Below, piece by piece: positions 42,331-51,481 of a stretch of DNA of 58,311 nucleotides. Both the position numbers and the translations under genes were made by a program. A model generated the notes under the pieces. The model did not search any database. It was not told where the DNA came from and worked only from the letters and a program-made list of their open reading frames with translations. Positions within the stretch are counted from its first letter, which is position 1. Each line of letters starts with the position of its first letter. Source of the DNA: CAVQCA01 sp963710815 (GTDB lineage Bacteria; Pseudomonadota; Gammaproteobacteria; UBA9214); contig CAVQCA010000134.1 in NCBI GenBank assembly GCA_963710815.1, positions 1 to 58,311 on the forward strand. Reading direction: 5' to 3'.

Positions 42331-43590
42331 TCAGGCGTGGATGCGGTGGATATCCGCCCCGAGCTGCGCCAGTTTCTCCTCGATGCATTCATAACCGCGG
42401 TCGAGGTGGTAGATACGATCGACCTGCGTCTCGCCGCGGGCGACGAGACCGGCCAGCACCAGGCTGGCGGAAGCACGCAGGTCCGTCGCCATGACCGGAG
42501 CGCCGGTCAGTTTCTCCACCCCCTTGATGATGGCCGTGTTGCCTTCCAGCTGGATTGAGGCGCCCATGCGCTGCAATTCCTGGACATGCATGAAGCGGTT
42601 CTCGAACACGGTCTCGGTAATGGTGCCGGTGCCCTGCGCGATGACGTTGAGCGCCGTGAACTGGGCCTGCATGTCGGTCGGGAACGCCGGATAGGGTGCC
42701 GTGCGCACATTGACGGACTTCGGCCGCCTGCCCTCCATGTCCAGTTCGATCCAGTCCTCGCCGACGCTGATGCGCGCCCCGGTCTCGCGCAGCACCTGCA
42801 GCACGGCATCCATGACCTGCGGCGCGGTGGCCTTGATCCTGATATGGCCCCCGGTCATGGCCGCCGCGACCAGGAAGGTGCCGCTTTCGATCCGGTCGGG
42901 CAGCACACTGTAGCGGGCGCCATGCAGCCGGTCGACACCCTCGATCTCGATCGTATCCGTGCCCGCCCCCTCGATGCGCGCGCCCATCGCGATGAGGCAG
43001 TTGGCAAGGTCGACGACTTCAGGTTCGCGCGCGGCGTTCTCTATCAGCGTGGTCCCCTTCGCCAGTACCGCCGCCATCATGAGATTCTCGGTGCCGGTCA
43101 CCGTCACCAGGTCCATGACCAGCCGGGCGCCCCGCAGCCGGTCCACGCGCGCCTTGATATTGCCATTCTCCACCTCGATGCGCGCGCCCAGCGCCCGCAG
43201 CCCCTTGATATGCAGATTGACCGGCCGGGAGCCGATCGCACAACCGCCCGGCAGGGACACATCGGCCTGCCCGAAGCGCGACAGCAGCGGCCCCAGCACC
43301 AGGATCGAGGAACGCATGGTCTTCACCAGCTCATAGGGCGCACAGTAGGAGGCGATGGTGCGGGCGTCGATCTGGATGTTCATGCGTTCGTCGACGATCA
43401 GATCCACGCCCATGCGCCCGAGCAGCTCCATGGTGGTGGTGACGTCGTGGAGATGCGGCACATTGCTGATCGTCACCGGGGCGTCCGCCAGCAGGGTGGC
43501 AGCCATGATCGGCAGCACGGCGTTCTTGGCGCCGGAGATGCGCACCTCGCCCCGCAGCGGCACACCGCCCCTGATGATCAGTCTGTCCAT
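42331..43590 (-). CDS. murA: UDP-N-acetylglucosamine 1-carboxyvinyltransferase
   Basis: MurA transfers enolpyruvate from PEP to UDP-GlcNAc, the first committed step of peptidoglycan synthesis and the fosfomycin target. The 419-residue product has K22 in ISGAKNAVLPIMAA, the active-site Cys117 in LPGGCAIGSRPVNLH, and the conserved ERMNIQIDA, AFPTDMQAQFTALNVIAQGT and ENRFMHVQELQRMGA blocks. The Cys at the active site predicts fosfomycin sensitivity at the target level. It lies 65 bases after mlaB; the small ibaG (bolA-like) gene usual between them is absent. Confidence 0.98.
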   Translation of the reverse strand: MDRLIIRGGVPLRGEVRISGAKNAVLPIMAATLLADAPVTISNVPHLHDVTTTMELLGRMGVDLIVDERMNIQIDARTIASYCAPYELVKTMRSSILVLGPLLSRFGQADVSLPGGCAIGSRPVNLHIKGLRALGARIEVENGNIKARVDRLRGARLVMDLVTVTGTENLMMAAVLAKGTTLIENAAREPEVVDLANCLIAMGARIEGAGTDTIEIEGVDRLHGARYSVLPDRIESGTFLVAAAMTGGHIRIKATAPQVMDAVLQVLRETGARISVGEDWIELDMEGRRPKSVNVRTAPYPAFPTDMQAQFTALNVIAQGTGTITETVFENRFMHVQELQRMGASIQLEGNTAIIKGVEKLTGAPVMATDLRASASLVLAGLVARGETQVDRIYHLDRGYECIEEKLAQLGADIHRIHA

Positions 43591-43655
43591 ATCCGCCGGC
43601 GCAGTAGATCAACCCTAAGTTCGGCAGGCTCCCAAGGCAGCTGCATCGTGTCGAT

Positions 43656-43961
43656 TTATCCGCTGCCCGACGGCAGGATTCCGTCAAGTCCACAGAGGCG
43701 CGAGATCGACTGCATCTGCGCCGGCATATTCAGAAAGGTGATGGATTTGCCGTGCCTTTCGGACTCCCGCAGCCACTCGATGAGCAGCGCCAGGCCGGCG
43801 CTGTCGGAACGCGTCACACCCGCGAGATCGACGCTGATCCGGGGCCGGTCCGTGGACTTGATGTCGAGTGCGTCGCACAGAGGCGCCACGGTGCTGAAGT
43901 TCAGGTCACCGGCGAGTTTCCAGCTCCCGTGCCCGTTCTCCTCGATGCGGGGTTCAGCCAT
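43656..43961 (-). CDS. mlaB: Lipid asymmetry maintenance protein MlaB (STAS domain)
   Basis: MlaB is the cytoplasmic STAS-domain subunit of the MlaFEDB complex and stabilises the ATPase MlaF. The 101-residue protein has the STAS pattern WKLAGDLNFSTVAPL, then RISVDLAGVTRSDSAGLALL with the conserved DSAG segment, then helix EWLRESERHGKSI. Its ATG overlaps the mlaC stop by 8 bases. It is the last gene of mlaFEDCB. Confidence 0.9.
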   Translation of the reverse strand: MAEPRIEENGHGSWKLAGDLNFSTVAPLCDALDIKSTDRPRISVDLAGVTRSDSAGLALLIEWLRESERHGKSITFLNMPAQMQSISRLCGLDGILPSGSG

Positions 43962-44625
43962 GGGCCAGCACCCGGTTTTTTTCCGCCAGTCGCCGGATCA
44001 GGCCGTCCATGCCCTGCTGTCGAATGATCGTGGCAAAGCTCGAGCGGTAATTCGTCACCAGGCTGATGCCTTCGACCATCACGTCGTAGATCTTCCAGCC
44101 ATCCGCGGTCCGGTACATGGCATAGGCAAGCTGGACGGGGTTCCCGTCCGCCTGTTCCACCTCACAGTGGACATAGACCCGCTGTGCGTTCGGCGCCGCC
44201 AGCACCGGGCGGTAGCGGATCTTGGCGTCGCGATAGTCGATCAGGGTATGGCCATAAGTGCGCACCAGCAGTTGCTGGAATTCCGCGACAAAACGCTCGC
44301 GCTGTTCAGTCGTCGCGGAACGCCAGTAGGGGCCCAGCGTCCACATGCTCATGCGACGGAAATCGAAGTGCGGCAGTACAATGTCGGAGATCAGCGAGTA
44401 CAAGCGGCCCTCATCGCGGTCGATATCCGCCTTGTTCTCCCTGATCGCCGTCTGTATCCGCGAGGTCGTCTCCCGGACCAGATCGACGGGCGAGGTATCG
44501 CCGGCAACGGCGAACGGCGGCAGCAACACGCACACCGTCAGCAACAGGCCGAAGACCAGCCGCCGTACAATCTGCCGCGAATGACCGCCGTGCGCCGCGG
44601 CAGAGAGTGAAACGCAGAACGTCAC
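43954..44625 (-). CDS. mlaC: Periplasmic phospholipid-binding protein MlaC
   Basis: MlaC shuttles phospholipids between the outer-membrane MlaA complex and the inner-membrane MlaFEDB. The 223-residue precursor has a signal peptide (LVFGLLLTVCVLLPPFAVAG) and the MlaC/Ttg2D domain (LISDIVLPHFDFRRMSMWTL, YWRSATTEQRERFVAEFQQL, DGWKIYDVMVEGISLVTNYR). The start is taken as a GTG at 44623-44625 overlapping the mlaD stop (GTGA); no other start codon occurs before the signal peptide. This gives a long N-region with an odd FCVSLSAAAHGGH stretch. Confidence 0.93.
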   Translation of the reverse strand: MTFCVSLSAAAHGGHSRQIVRRLVFGLLLTVCVLLPPFAVAGDTSPVDLVRETTSRIQTAIRENKADIDRDEGRLYSLISDIVLPHFDFRRMSMWTLGPYWRSATTEQRERFVAEFQQLLVRTYGHTLIDYRDAKIRYRPVLAAPNAQRVYVHCEVEQADGNPVQLAYAMYRTADGWKIYDVMVEGISLVTNYRSSFATIIRQQGMDGLIRRLAEKNRVLAHG

Positions 44626-45092
44626 TTGCCTTCCTTCGAGGCCATGTTGTAGAGAAACTGGCCGATGATCTGCTCCATCACCAGGGCCGACTGGGTCAGA
44701 TGTATCCGGTCACCGTTCTTCAGGTTCTTTTCCGAACCCCCCGGCTGCAGGGCGATGTACTGCTCCCCCAGCAGGCCGGCGGTGAAGATGCTCGCGGAGG
44801 TATCCTCGGGAAAGGTGTTGTACTTGTCCTCGATGTGCATGGTGACCACGGCTTCATAGGTGTGGGTATCGTAATCGATGGCATCGACACGTCCGACACG
44901 CACGCCGGAGACGGTGACCGGTGAGCGGACCTTGAGTCCGCCGATGTTCTGGAACGCCGCGGTCACGGTGTAGGATTTTCCGCTGATGGTGGCGCTGAGG
45001 TTGCTGACCTGCATGGCGAGTATGAACAGGGCGGCAAGCCCCGCGGCCACGAACAGGCCCACACCGATTTCCACCCCCCTGCTGTTATACAT
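44622..45092 (-). CDS. mlaD: Phospholipid transport substrate-binding protein MlaD (MCE domain)
   Basis: MlaD is the hexameric MCE-domain ring of the Mla complex, anchored in the inner membrane. The 156-residue product has one N-terminal helix (VGLFVAAGLAALFILAMQVS) and one MCE domain (YTVTAAFQNIGGLKVRSPVT, VSGVRVGRV, FTAGLLGEQYIALQPGG). The ATG at 45090-45092 has GGAGG 6 bases upstream; the frame opens two codons earlier at a TTG. It starts 2 bases after the mlaE stop. Confidence 0.96.
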   Translation of the reverse strand: MYNSRGVEIGVGLFVAAGLAALFILAMQVSNLSATISGKSYTVTAAFQNIGGLKVRSPVTVSGVRVGRVDAIDYDTHTYEAVVTMHIEDKYNTFPEDTSASIFTAGLLGEQYIALQPGGSEKNLKNGDRIHLTQSALVMEQIIGQFLYNMASKEGK

Positions 45093-45094
45093 GA

Positions 45095-45877
45095 TCAACC
45101 TCCGAACATCAGCGCTGTCAGAACAAAATCCAGGCCCAGTATCGCCAGGGCAGTATGTACGACCGTGCGCGTCGTTGCACGGCTGACGCCCTCGGACGTG
45201 GGCACGGCGTCATACCCCTCGAAGACGGCGATCCACGAGGCCACAAATCCGAACACAAGGCTCTTGATGACGCCGTTGAGAATATCCTCGTGCAGGTCCA
45301 CCTTGGCCTGCATCTGCGACCAGAAGGCGCCGTCATCGACGCCCAGCAAACCGACCCCGACGAAGTAACCGCCATAGATGCCGACCGCACTGAAGATGAG
45401 CGCCAGCAGCGGCATGGAAAGGAAGCCGGCCAGAAAACGCGGCGCCACCACCCGCTGCATGGGGTTGACGGCCATCATCTCCATGCCGGAGAGCTGTTCG
45501 GTCGCCTTCATGAGACCGATTTCCGCCGTCAGCGCCGAACCCGCCCGCCCGGCGAACAACAGCGCCGTCACCACCGGCCCCAGCTCCCGCACCAGAGACA
45601 GTGCGACTACCACGCCCAGCGATTGCTCGGCGCCGAAATCGACCAGGGTATTGTAACCCTGCAGCCCAAGCACCATGCCGACGAACAACCCGGAGACGAG
45701 GATGATCAGCAGGGTCAGTACCCCGACCGAATAGAGCTGCGCGATCACCAGACGCGGGCGCAGCAGTATTCCCGGAATCCCCGCCAGCGTATGCATCAGA
45801 AACAGGTGGCCACGACCGAGTCGCTCGAAAAATCCGAGTCCGGACCGACCCAGCCGCTGGAATGGATCCAGAATCAC
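45095..45877 (-). CDS. mlaE: Phospholipid ABC transporter permease MlaE
   Basis: MlaE is the dimeric inner-membrane permease of the Mla system. The 260-residue product, the same length as E. coli MlaE, has five or six helices, with LVSGLFVGMVLGLQGYNTL, the RELGPVVTALLFAGRAGSAL block, and EIGLMKATEQLSGMEMMAVN as family hallmarks. The start is a GTG at 45875-45877 overlapping the mlaF stop (GTGA); longer readings of the frame lie entirely inside mlaF. Confidence 0.96.
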   Translation of the reverse strand: MILDPFQRLGRSGLGFFERLGRGHLFLMHTLAGIPGILLRPRLVIAQLYSVGVLTLLIILVSGLFVGMVLGLQGYNTLVDFGAEQSLGVVVALSLVRELGPVVTALLFAGRAGSALTAEIGLMKATEQLSGMEMMAVNPMQRVVAPRFLAGFLSMPLLALIFSAVGIYGGYFVGVGLLGVDDGAFWSQMQAKVDLHEDILNGVIKSLVFGFVASWIAVFEGYDAVPTSEGVSRATTRTVVHTALAILGLDFVLTALMFGG

Positions 45878-46716
45878 GCAGACCCCCGCACCGCCATCAG
45901 GTCTTCCCGGAATCCTTTGGCGGGATAATGAAATGGCGCCGGTCCGTCGGGCTTGCCGTTGAGGAACTGCTGCGACCATTCCGAGGCGGACTCCCACAGC
46001 CGCGCCGGCACACCCTGGTCCACCACCTTGCCGCCGGAGAGCAGGTAGACGTAATCCGCGATCGAGGCCGTCTCCTTGACATCATGCGAAACGACGATGC
46101 TGGTCAGGCCGAGGGCATCGTTCAGCTCCCGTATCAGCTTGATCAACACCCCCATGGAAATCGGATCCTGCCCGGTAAACGGCTCGTCATACAGCACCAG
46201 CGCAGGATCGAGCGCGATGGCGCGGGCCATGGCCACGCGTCGCGCCATGCCGCCGGACAACTCATTCGGCATCAGGAAACAGGCGCCGCGCAGCCCCACC
46301 GCCTGCAGCTTCATCAGCACCAGGTCGCGCACCATGGGTTCGGGCAGATCGGTGTGCTCGCGGATCGGAAAGGCCACATTATCGAAGACATTCAGGTCGG
46401 TGAGCAGCGCGCCGCTCTGAAACATCATGCCCATGCGCTTGCGCAGGTTGTAAAGCGCATGGACACCGAGATCCGGCACGTTTATCCCGTCGACGATGAT
46501 CGTTCCGGTGGCAGGGCGCAACTGTCCACCGATCAGCTTGAGCAGGGTGGTCTTGCCGGTGCCGCTGGGTCCCATAATCGCCGTGATGAAACCGCGGCGG
46601 ATGTCCAGATCGATGCCGTCGAAGATGATGCGCTCGCCGCGCGCATAACGCAGGTCGCGGATACTGACAATGGCGTCATCCGTGGGCTGGCTTGTTTCCT
46701 GACTCGTTTTTTCCAT
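45874..46716 (-). CDS. mlaF: Phospholipid ABC transporter ATPase MlaF
   Basis: MlaF drives retrograde phospholipid transport. The 280-residue ATPase has Walker A GPSGTGKT, the Q-loop MMFQSGALLTDLNVFDNVAF, signature LSGGMARRVAMARA, Walker B LVLYDEPFTGQDPIS and the switch His in VVSHDVKE. The C-terminus ends with the segment that wraps the neighbouring subunit in MlaF dimers. The ATG at 46714-46716 is chosen; the frame is open for hundreds of codons upstream, but that part is antisense to yrbG. It is the first gene of mlaFEDCB and divergent from yrbG, as in E. coli. Confidence 0.96.
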   Translation of the reverse strand: MEKTSQETSQPTDDAIVSIRDLRYARGERIIFDGIDLDIRRGFITAIMGPSGTGKTTLLKLIGGQLRPATGTIIVDGINVPDLGVHALYNLRKRMGMMFQSGALLTDLNVFDNVAFPIREHTDLPEPMVRDLVLMKLQAVGLRGACFLMPNELSGGMARRVAMARAIALDPALVLYDEPFTGQDPISMGVLIKLIRELNDALGLTSIVVSHDVKETASIADYVYLLSGGKVVDQGVPARLWESASEWSQQFLNGKPDGPAPFHYPAKGFREDLMAVRGSA

Positions 46717-46978
46717 ATCATCCGGAGCTGTTTGCCGCGGCCGTTGACCGCGGATCGTGTTCCTCGGGAACCGGTGCGGCGGGCATTCAGCCCCCGCACG
46801 CGAGCGTGTATGATAAAACGTTCGGACCCACGAATACCATCCATGAAAACCGCCTTCCCAGTTGCCCTGCACTCCCGCGGCAAACACGCCGCCGGCGCAT
46901 CCCTGCCGGCGGCTGGCACGCGGCGGCCGGCAGACGGCCGCGCGCGCAAGCCCCGACCGGCAGGCCCCCTGCAACGCC

Positions 46979-47953
46979 ATGTGGCCTGAATTTCTTGCAG
47001 TTGCAGGTGGATTTACCCTGCTCACCCTGAGCGCCGACCGGTTCGTGGTCGGGGCGGCCGCGATCGCCAGCAACCTGAGGGTTCCCCCGCTGATCATCGG
47101 CCTGACCATCGTCGGTATCGGCACCTCCGCGCCGGAAATCTTCGTCTCCGCAATGGCCTCCTGGCAGGGAGACAGCGCCCTCGCGGTGGGCAACGCCATC
47201 GGTTCGAACATCATCAATATCGCGCTGATCCTCGGTATTACCGCCCTGGTCTCCCCCCTCAACGTGCACTCGAGCATCGTCCGCCGGGAATTGCCGGTAC
47301 TGATCGGAATCATGCTGATCGCCTGGCTGCTGCTTGCCGACGGCAGGCTGGGACGCCTCGACGGTACCCTGCTGGTGGCCGGGGTGGTGCCGATGCTGGC
47401 CTGGATGGCCCGCCTGGGAATGAAATCCAGGGGCTCACACGACGCCATGGATGAAGAATTCGGGGAGGAGATCCGCACCGGGATGAGCATGCCGCGGGCC
47501 CTGTTCTGGCTGCTGGTCGGCTCCGTGTTCCTGCTGCTCAGTTCCCGGCTGCTGATCTGGGGAGCGGTTTCCATTGCCCAGCGGATGGGGATCAGTGAAC
47601 TGGTGATCGGCATCGTCGTCGTCGCCCTGGGCACCAGCCTGCCGGAACTGGCGGCCTCGCTGGTCAGCGCGATAAAAAAGGAACACGACATCGCCATCGG
47701 CAACATCATCGGTTCGAATATCTTCAACCTGCTCGTGGTACTGGGACTGCCGGGCATCATCAATCCGGGCCCCGTCGACCCGCAAGTCATCTACCGCGAT
47801 TTTCCGGTCATGTTCACCATTACGCTGTCACTGTTCGTCATGGCTTACGGGATTCGCAAACCCGGACGGATCACGCGACTGGAGGGCGCCATGTTGTTAA
47901 CGGTCTATATCGGCTACCAGACCCTGTTATACTTTTCCGAAACCGCCAGGTGA
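46979..47953 (+). CDS. yrbG: Calcium/sodium antiporter family protein YrbG
   Basis: This 324-residue protein belongs to the CaCA superfamily of cation/Ca exchangers and has about ten membrane helices in two inverted halves. The alpha-repeats are GIGTSAPEIFVSAMASWQGD then SALAVGNAIGSNIINIAL, and ALGTSLPELAASLVSAIKKE then HDIAIGNIIGSNIFNLLV, with the key G(T/N)S-PE and GSN motifs. The length equals that of E. coli YrbG, whose substrate is not firmly known. The ATG at 46979 (MWPEFLAVAGGF) is chosen over an upstream extension rich in Arg/Pro. It starts the long plus-strand envelope/regulatory run and may be followed by kdsD on the same transcript. Confidence 0.94.
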   Translation: MWPEFLAVAGGFTLLTLSADRFVVGAAAIASNLRVPPLIIGLTIVGIGTSAPEIFVSAMASWQGDSALAVGNAIGSNIINIALILGITALVSPLNVHSSIVRRELPVLIGIMLIAWLLLADGRLGRLDGTLLVAGVVPMLAWMARLGMKSRGSHDAMDEEFGEEIRTGMSMPRALFWLLVGSVFLLLSSRLLIWGAVSIAQRMGISELVIGIVVVALGTSLPELAASLVSAIKKEHDIAIGNIIGSNIFNLLVVLGLPGIINPGPVDPQVIYRDFPVMFTITLSLFVMAYGIRKPGRITRLEGAMLLTVYIGYQTLLYFSETAR

Positions 47954-48040
47954 TGGACCCTGAAACGACCACAATGATGATCACCCGAACGCTTCCCCGC
48001 CGGTACCGGCAGGCAGTGCCGGAGTGCACGTGAAACGGGC

Positions 48041-49015
48041 ATGAACAGACAAAAACTCCAGGAACTCGCGCTCACCGTCATAGATATCGAGTCGCGGGCC
48101 GTCTCCGCATTGGCCGACGAGATCCGGCAGGAGAGCTTTTACCAGGCCTGCCGGCTCATGCTGGACTGCAAGGGACGCGTGGTCGTGATCGGCATGGGCA
48201 AATCCGGTCATATCGGCGGCAAGATCGCCGCCACCCTGGCGAGCACCGGCACGCCGGCGTTCTTCGTTCACCCGGGCGAGGCGAGCCACGGCGACCTCGG
48301 CATGATCACCGCCTCGGATGTGGTGCTCGCCCTGTCCAATTCCGGTGAAACCACCGAGATCATCACCATCCTGCCCCTCATCAAACGCCTCAACGTGCCC
48401 CTGATCGCCATGACCGGGAATCCCCAGTCGACGCTGTCGAAGGCAGCCACCGCCAACATCAACGTGCGCGTGGAGCGCGAAGCCTGTCCCCTGGACCTGG
48501 CGCCCACCGCCAGCACCACGGCGGCGCTGGCCATGGGAGACGCTCTGGCGATCGCGCTGCTGGAATCGCGCGGTTTCACCGAGCAGGACTTTGCCCGCTC
48601 CCATCCCGGCGGCGCGCTGGGCCGGCGGTTGCTGCTGCTGATCGACGACCTGATGCATACCGGGGATGCCATTCCGGCCGTCGGCCCCGATACCCTGCTC
48701 AGCAGCGCACTGATGGAAATGACGCGCAAGGGCCTCGGCATGACGGCCGTGGTCGACGAGGAAGGTCATCTGGCCGGCATATTCACCGACGGTGACCTGC
48801 GCCGCGCCATCGATCACAAGGTAGATGTCCATGTCGCCCGAATGAGGGATGTCATGACGACGAATTGCAAGACGGTGCACCCCGGTATGCTGGCCGCCGA
48901 GGCACTGCAACTCATGGACAGCAAAATGATTAATGCCCTGCCGGTGGTCAATGACGCCAACAAGCTCGTCGGCGCGCTGAACATGCATGACATGCTGAGA
49001 GCCGGCGTGGTGTGA
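48041..49015 (+). CDS. kdsD: D-arabinose 5-phosphate isomerase
   Basis: KdsD interconverts ribulose 5-phosphate and arabinose 5-phosphate, the first step to Kdo. The 324-residue protein has a SIS domain (VVVIGMGKSGHIGGKIAATL, GEASHGDLGMI, LALSNSGETTEI, SHPGGALGRRLLL) and two CBS domains (about 205-324, MTRKGLGMTAVVDEEG, FTDGDLRRA). All match E. coli KdsD in order and length. It lies 87 bases after yrbG and 16 before kdsC. Confidence 0.97.
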   Translation: MNRQKLQELALTVIDIESRAVSALADEIRQESFYQACRLMLDCKGRVVVIGMGKSGHIGGKIAATLASTGTPAFFVHPGEASHGDLGMITASDVVLALSNSGETTEIITILPLIKRLNVPLIAMTGNPQSTLSKAATANINVRVEREACPLDLAPTASTTAALAMGDALAIALLESRGFTEQDFARSHPGGALGRRLLLLIDDLMHTGDAIPAVGPDTLLSSALMEMTRKGLGMTAVVDEEGHLAGIFTDGDLRRAIDHKVDVHVARMRDVMTTNCKTVHPGMLAAEALQLMDSKMINALPVVNDANKLVGALNMHDMLRAGVV

Positions 49016-49031
49016 CACGGAACCGACACAG

Positions 49032-49553
49032 ATGAAGGACATACTCGACAAGGCCTCCCACATCCGACTGCTGATCTTCGACGTCGACGGCGTACTGACC
49101 GACGGCAGCCTGTACATCGGCGACGACGGACAGGAATACAAGGCGTTTCATTCACGTGACGGGCACGGCATCAAGATGCTGCTCGGCCACGGCATCGAGA
49201 TCGCCGTCATCACCGGACGCACCTCCCGGGTCGTCGAACACCGCATGAAAAATCTCGGCATTACGCATGTCTACCAGGGAAAACTGGAGAAACTGCCGGC
49301 CTTCCAGGAACTCACGCGGAAACTCGGGATCAGCGAGGACCAGACCGCCTATGTCGGGGATGATGTCGTCGACCTGCCCGTCATGCGCCGCGTGGGACTG
49401 GCGATCGCGGTACAGGACGCCCACCCGCTGGTACGCCAGCACAGCCACTGGCAGACACCCAGCCCCGGGGGGCGCGGCGCCGCCCGTGATGTTTGCGAAC
49501 TCATCATGGAGGCCAGGGGCGTGCTGGACGACGAGATGAGCCGGTATCTGTGA
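49032..49553 (+). CDS. kdsC: 3-deoxy-D-manno-octulosonate 8-phosphate phosphatase
   Basis: KdsC removes phosphate from Kdo-8-phosphate. The 173-residue HAD-family enzyme has the nucleophile motif FDVDGVLTDG (D17, D19), FHSRDGHGIKMLL, IAVITGRTSRVVEHR and motif IV YVGDDVVDLPVM. It has no cap domain, as expected for the tetrameric KdsC type. Its TGA overlaps the GTG start of lptC. Confidence 0.97.
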   Translation: MKDILDKASHIRLLIFDVDGVLTDGSLYIGDDGQEYKAFHSRDGHGIKMLLGHGIEIAVITGRTSRVVEHRMKNLGITHVYQGKLEKLPAFQELTRKLGISEDQTAYVGDDVVDLPVMRRVGLAIAVQDAHPLVRQHSHWQTPSPGGRGAARDVCELIMEARGVLDDEMSRYL

Positions 49554-50113
49554 GCGGGAAACAGATCCTGCTGTTCGGCATCCTGCTGGTGGTGGCGGGC
49601 GTTACCGGGTGGCTGATGCAGGAACAGGGCTTTCTGACAGGGATGCCGACCCCCTCGGCGCACGGCCCCAATCTGTTCGTCGATGACATGGACCTCAAGG
49701 TCATCGGCAAGGACGGCAGCGTACACTACCACCTCAAGGCGAGCCGCATGGAACATTTCCCCTTCGACAGCCATTCCGATCTGACCGCCCCCGTCGTACA
49801 GGTTCTCAGCCAGGGACATACTGTCTGGGATGCGCACTCCGAACGCGGGCGGGTGGCGGATGAAGGCGATACCGTGTGGCTCCTCGGAAAAGCCGTGATT
49901 GATCGTCCGGCGGACGCCACCCATCAGGCCATCAACGTAGTCACCAGCGACGTGCTGGTCAAACCCCGCGAGGATACCGCCGAAACCAGCGCGAAGGCCG
50001 TCATCACATCCGGCAAATACCGGATCGAGGGAGTCGGGATGCTCGCCAATTTCAGGGAAAACCGCGTGGATCTGCGTTCCCGGGTAAAGGGCAGGACCGA
50101 TGCCGGCAGTTGA
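49550..50113 (+). CDS. lptC: LPS export protein LptC
   Basis: LptC is a bitopic inner-membrane protein that passes lipopolysaccharide from LptBFG to LptA. The 187-residue product has one N-terminal helix (QILLFGILLVVAGVTGWLMQ) and a periplasmic beta-jellyroll (PNLFVDDMDLKVIGKDGSVH, YHLKASRMEHFP, VWLLGKAVIDRP). The GTG at 49550-49552, overlapping the kdsC stop as GTGA, gives the right N-terminus; a longer frame places basic residues of kdsC antisense type upstream. It overlaps lptA by 14 bases. Confidence 0.93.
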   Translation: MSGKQILLFGILLVVAGVTGWLMQEQGFLTGMPTPSAHGPNLFVDDMDLKVIGKDGSVHYHLKASRMEHFPFDSHSDLTAPVVQVLSQGHTVWDAHSERGRVADEGDTVWLLGKAVIDRPADATHQAINVVTSDVLVKPREDTAETSAKAVITSGKYRIEGVGMLANFRENRVDLRSRVKGRTDAGS

Positions 50114-50633
50114 GTGGCGTCTACGCCTGACCATCCTCTCCCTGCTCTGTCTGCCGGCGCTGGCGCACGGGCTTGCCTCCGACCGGGACCAACCCGTGAC
50201 CATCGAGGCCGACAAGGCGACCTACAATGAAAAGCAAGGCGTCAGCATCTACCAGGGCAATGTCCACCTCAGCCAGGGGACGCTCAGGCTGCATGGCGAC
50301 ACTCTGACGGTCGACATGACCAATGACCATGTCGATAAGGCCGTTCTGACCGGCAACCCGGCCACGGCCGTACAGCGGCCCGACAATGCGGATGTCGACC
50401 AGCATGCCGAGGCGCAGCGCATTGAATACGAGGCGACCGCCGGCCTCATGACCCTCACGGGCGGCGCGCGCGTGTGGCAGACGGACGGCAAGGAGTTACG
50501 CAGCGACAGGATCATCTACAACATCAACACCAACACGGTCAACGCCGGCAGCAGCACCGCCAGCGAACGGGTGCATATCACGCTGCAGCCCGAATCCAAG
50601 GAGAAGGCCCCTGCCGGAACACCCCCCCCATGA
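50100..50633 (+). CDS. lptA: LPS transport periplasmic bridge protein LptA
   Basis: LptA polymerises into the periplasmic bridge that carries LPS to LptDE. The 177-residue precursor has a signal peptide (LTILSLLCLPALAHGLAS) and the OstA/LptA jellyroll (DQPVTIEADKATYNEKQGVS, IYQGNVHLSQGTLRLHGDTL, GGARVWQTDGKELRSDRI). The tail is Pro-rich. Its stop overlaps the lptB start (ATGA). Confidence 0.94.
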   Translation: MPAVEWRLRLTILSLLCLPALAHGLASDRDQPVTIEADKATYNEKQGVSIYQGNVHLSQGTLRLHGDTLTVDMTNDHVDKAVLTGNPATAVQRPDNADVDQHAEAQRIEYEATAGLMTLTGGARVWQTDGKELRSDRIIYNINTNTVNAGSSTASERVHITLQPESKEKAPAGTPPP

Positions 50634-51355
50634 GCGTCCTCGCCACGCACAGACTCGGCAAACGCTACCAGTCTCGCCAGGTGGTGGACAATGTCTCCCT
50701 GAGCGTAAAGACCGGCGAGGTCGCCGGGTTGCTGGGGCCCAACGGCGCCGGCAAGACCACCTGTTTCTACATGATCGTCGGCCTGATACCCTGCGCCGAT
50801 GGCTCGATCACCCTCGATGACACCGATCTTACCCTGATGCCGATGCATGTCCGGGCCCGGCACGGCCTCGGTTATCTCCCGCAGGAACCCTCGATCTTCA
50901 GAAAGATGACCGTGGCGGAAAATATCCTCTCGGTCCTCGAAATCCGTCCGGGGCTTAAACGCCAGCAGCGCCATGATCTGCTGGATTCGCTGCTGGAAGA
51001 ATTGCACGTCACGCACCTGCGCGACCAGAACGGCATCAGCCTCTCCGGCGGCGAACGCCGGCGCGTCGAAATCGCCCGCGCCCTGGCCGTCGACCCGCGA
51101 TTCATCCTGCTGGATGAACCGTTTGCGGGTGTCGACCCGATTTCCGTACTGGATATCCAGCAAATCATCAGACACCTGTGCGATCGCAACATCGGCGTCC
51201 TGATCACCGACCACAATGTCCGGGAAACCCTGGGCATCTGTGATCACGCCTACATCCTCAACAAGGGACAGGTGATTGCCGAGGGTCCGCCACAGGCCAT
51301 CCTTAACGACCAGCAGGTACGTAACGTCTACCTGGGGGCCGAATTCCGGCTATAA
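50630..51355 (+). CDS. lptB: LPS export ABC transporter ATPase LptB
   Basis: LptB powers LPS extraction from the inner membrane. The 241-residue product has Walker A GPNGAGKT (36-43), the Q-loop LGYLPQEPSIFRKMTVAENI, signature ISLSGGERRRVEIARAL, Walker B FILLDEPFAGVDPISV and switch His in LITDHNVRETL, ending in YLGAEFRL. All match E. coli LptB closely. LptF and LptG are encoded elsewhere, as usual. Confidence 0.97.
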   Translation: MSVLATHRLGKRYQSRQVVDNVSLSVKTGEVAGLLGPNGAGKTTCFYMIVGLIPCADGSITLDDTDLTLMPMHVRARHGLGYLPQEPSIFRKMTVAENILSVLEIRPGLKRQQRHDLLDSLLEELHVTHLRDQNGISLSGGERRRVEIARALAVDPRFILLDEPFAGVDPISVLDIQQIIRHLCDRNIGVLITDHNVRETLGICDHAYILNKGQVIAEGPPQAILNDQQVRNVYLGAEFRL

Positions 51356-51481
51356 GCGTGCAAAAAAGCAAGGTATATTATGGTGGCATGGATAGTGCCG
51401 TAAATAATCCTCGACCAAGCCTGAAACAAGCTCTGGAATCAGACCAATAAACGGCCGTATTCGCATTCACCCTGGATTCCC

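Noticed and set aside
46717..47790. Long upstream extension of the mlaF frame
   Set aside because: It runs antisense to yrbG and would more than double the ATPase length; the ATG at 46716 gives the normal protein.
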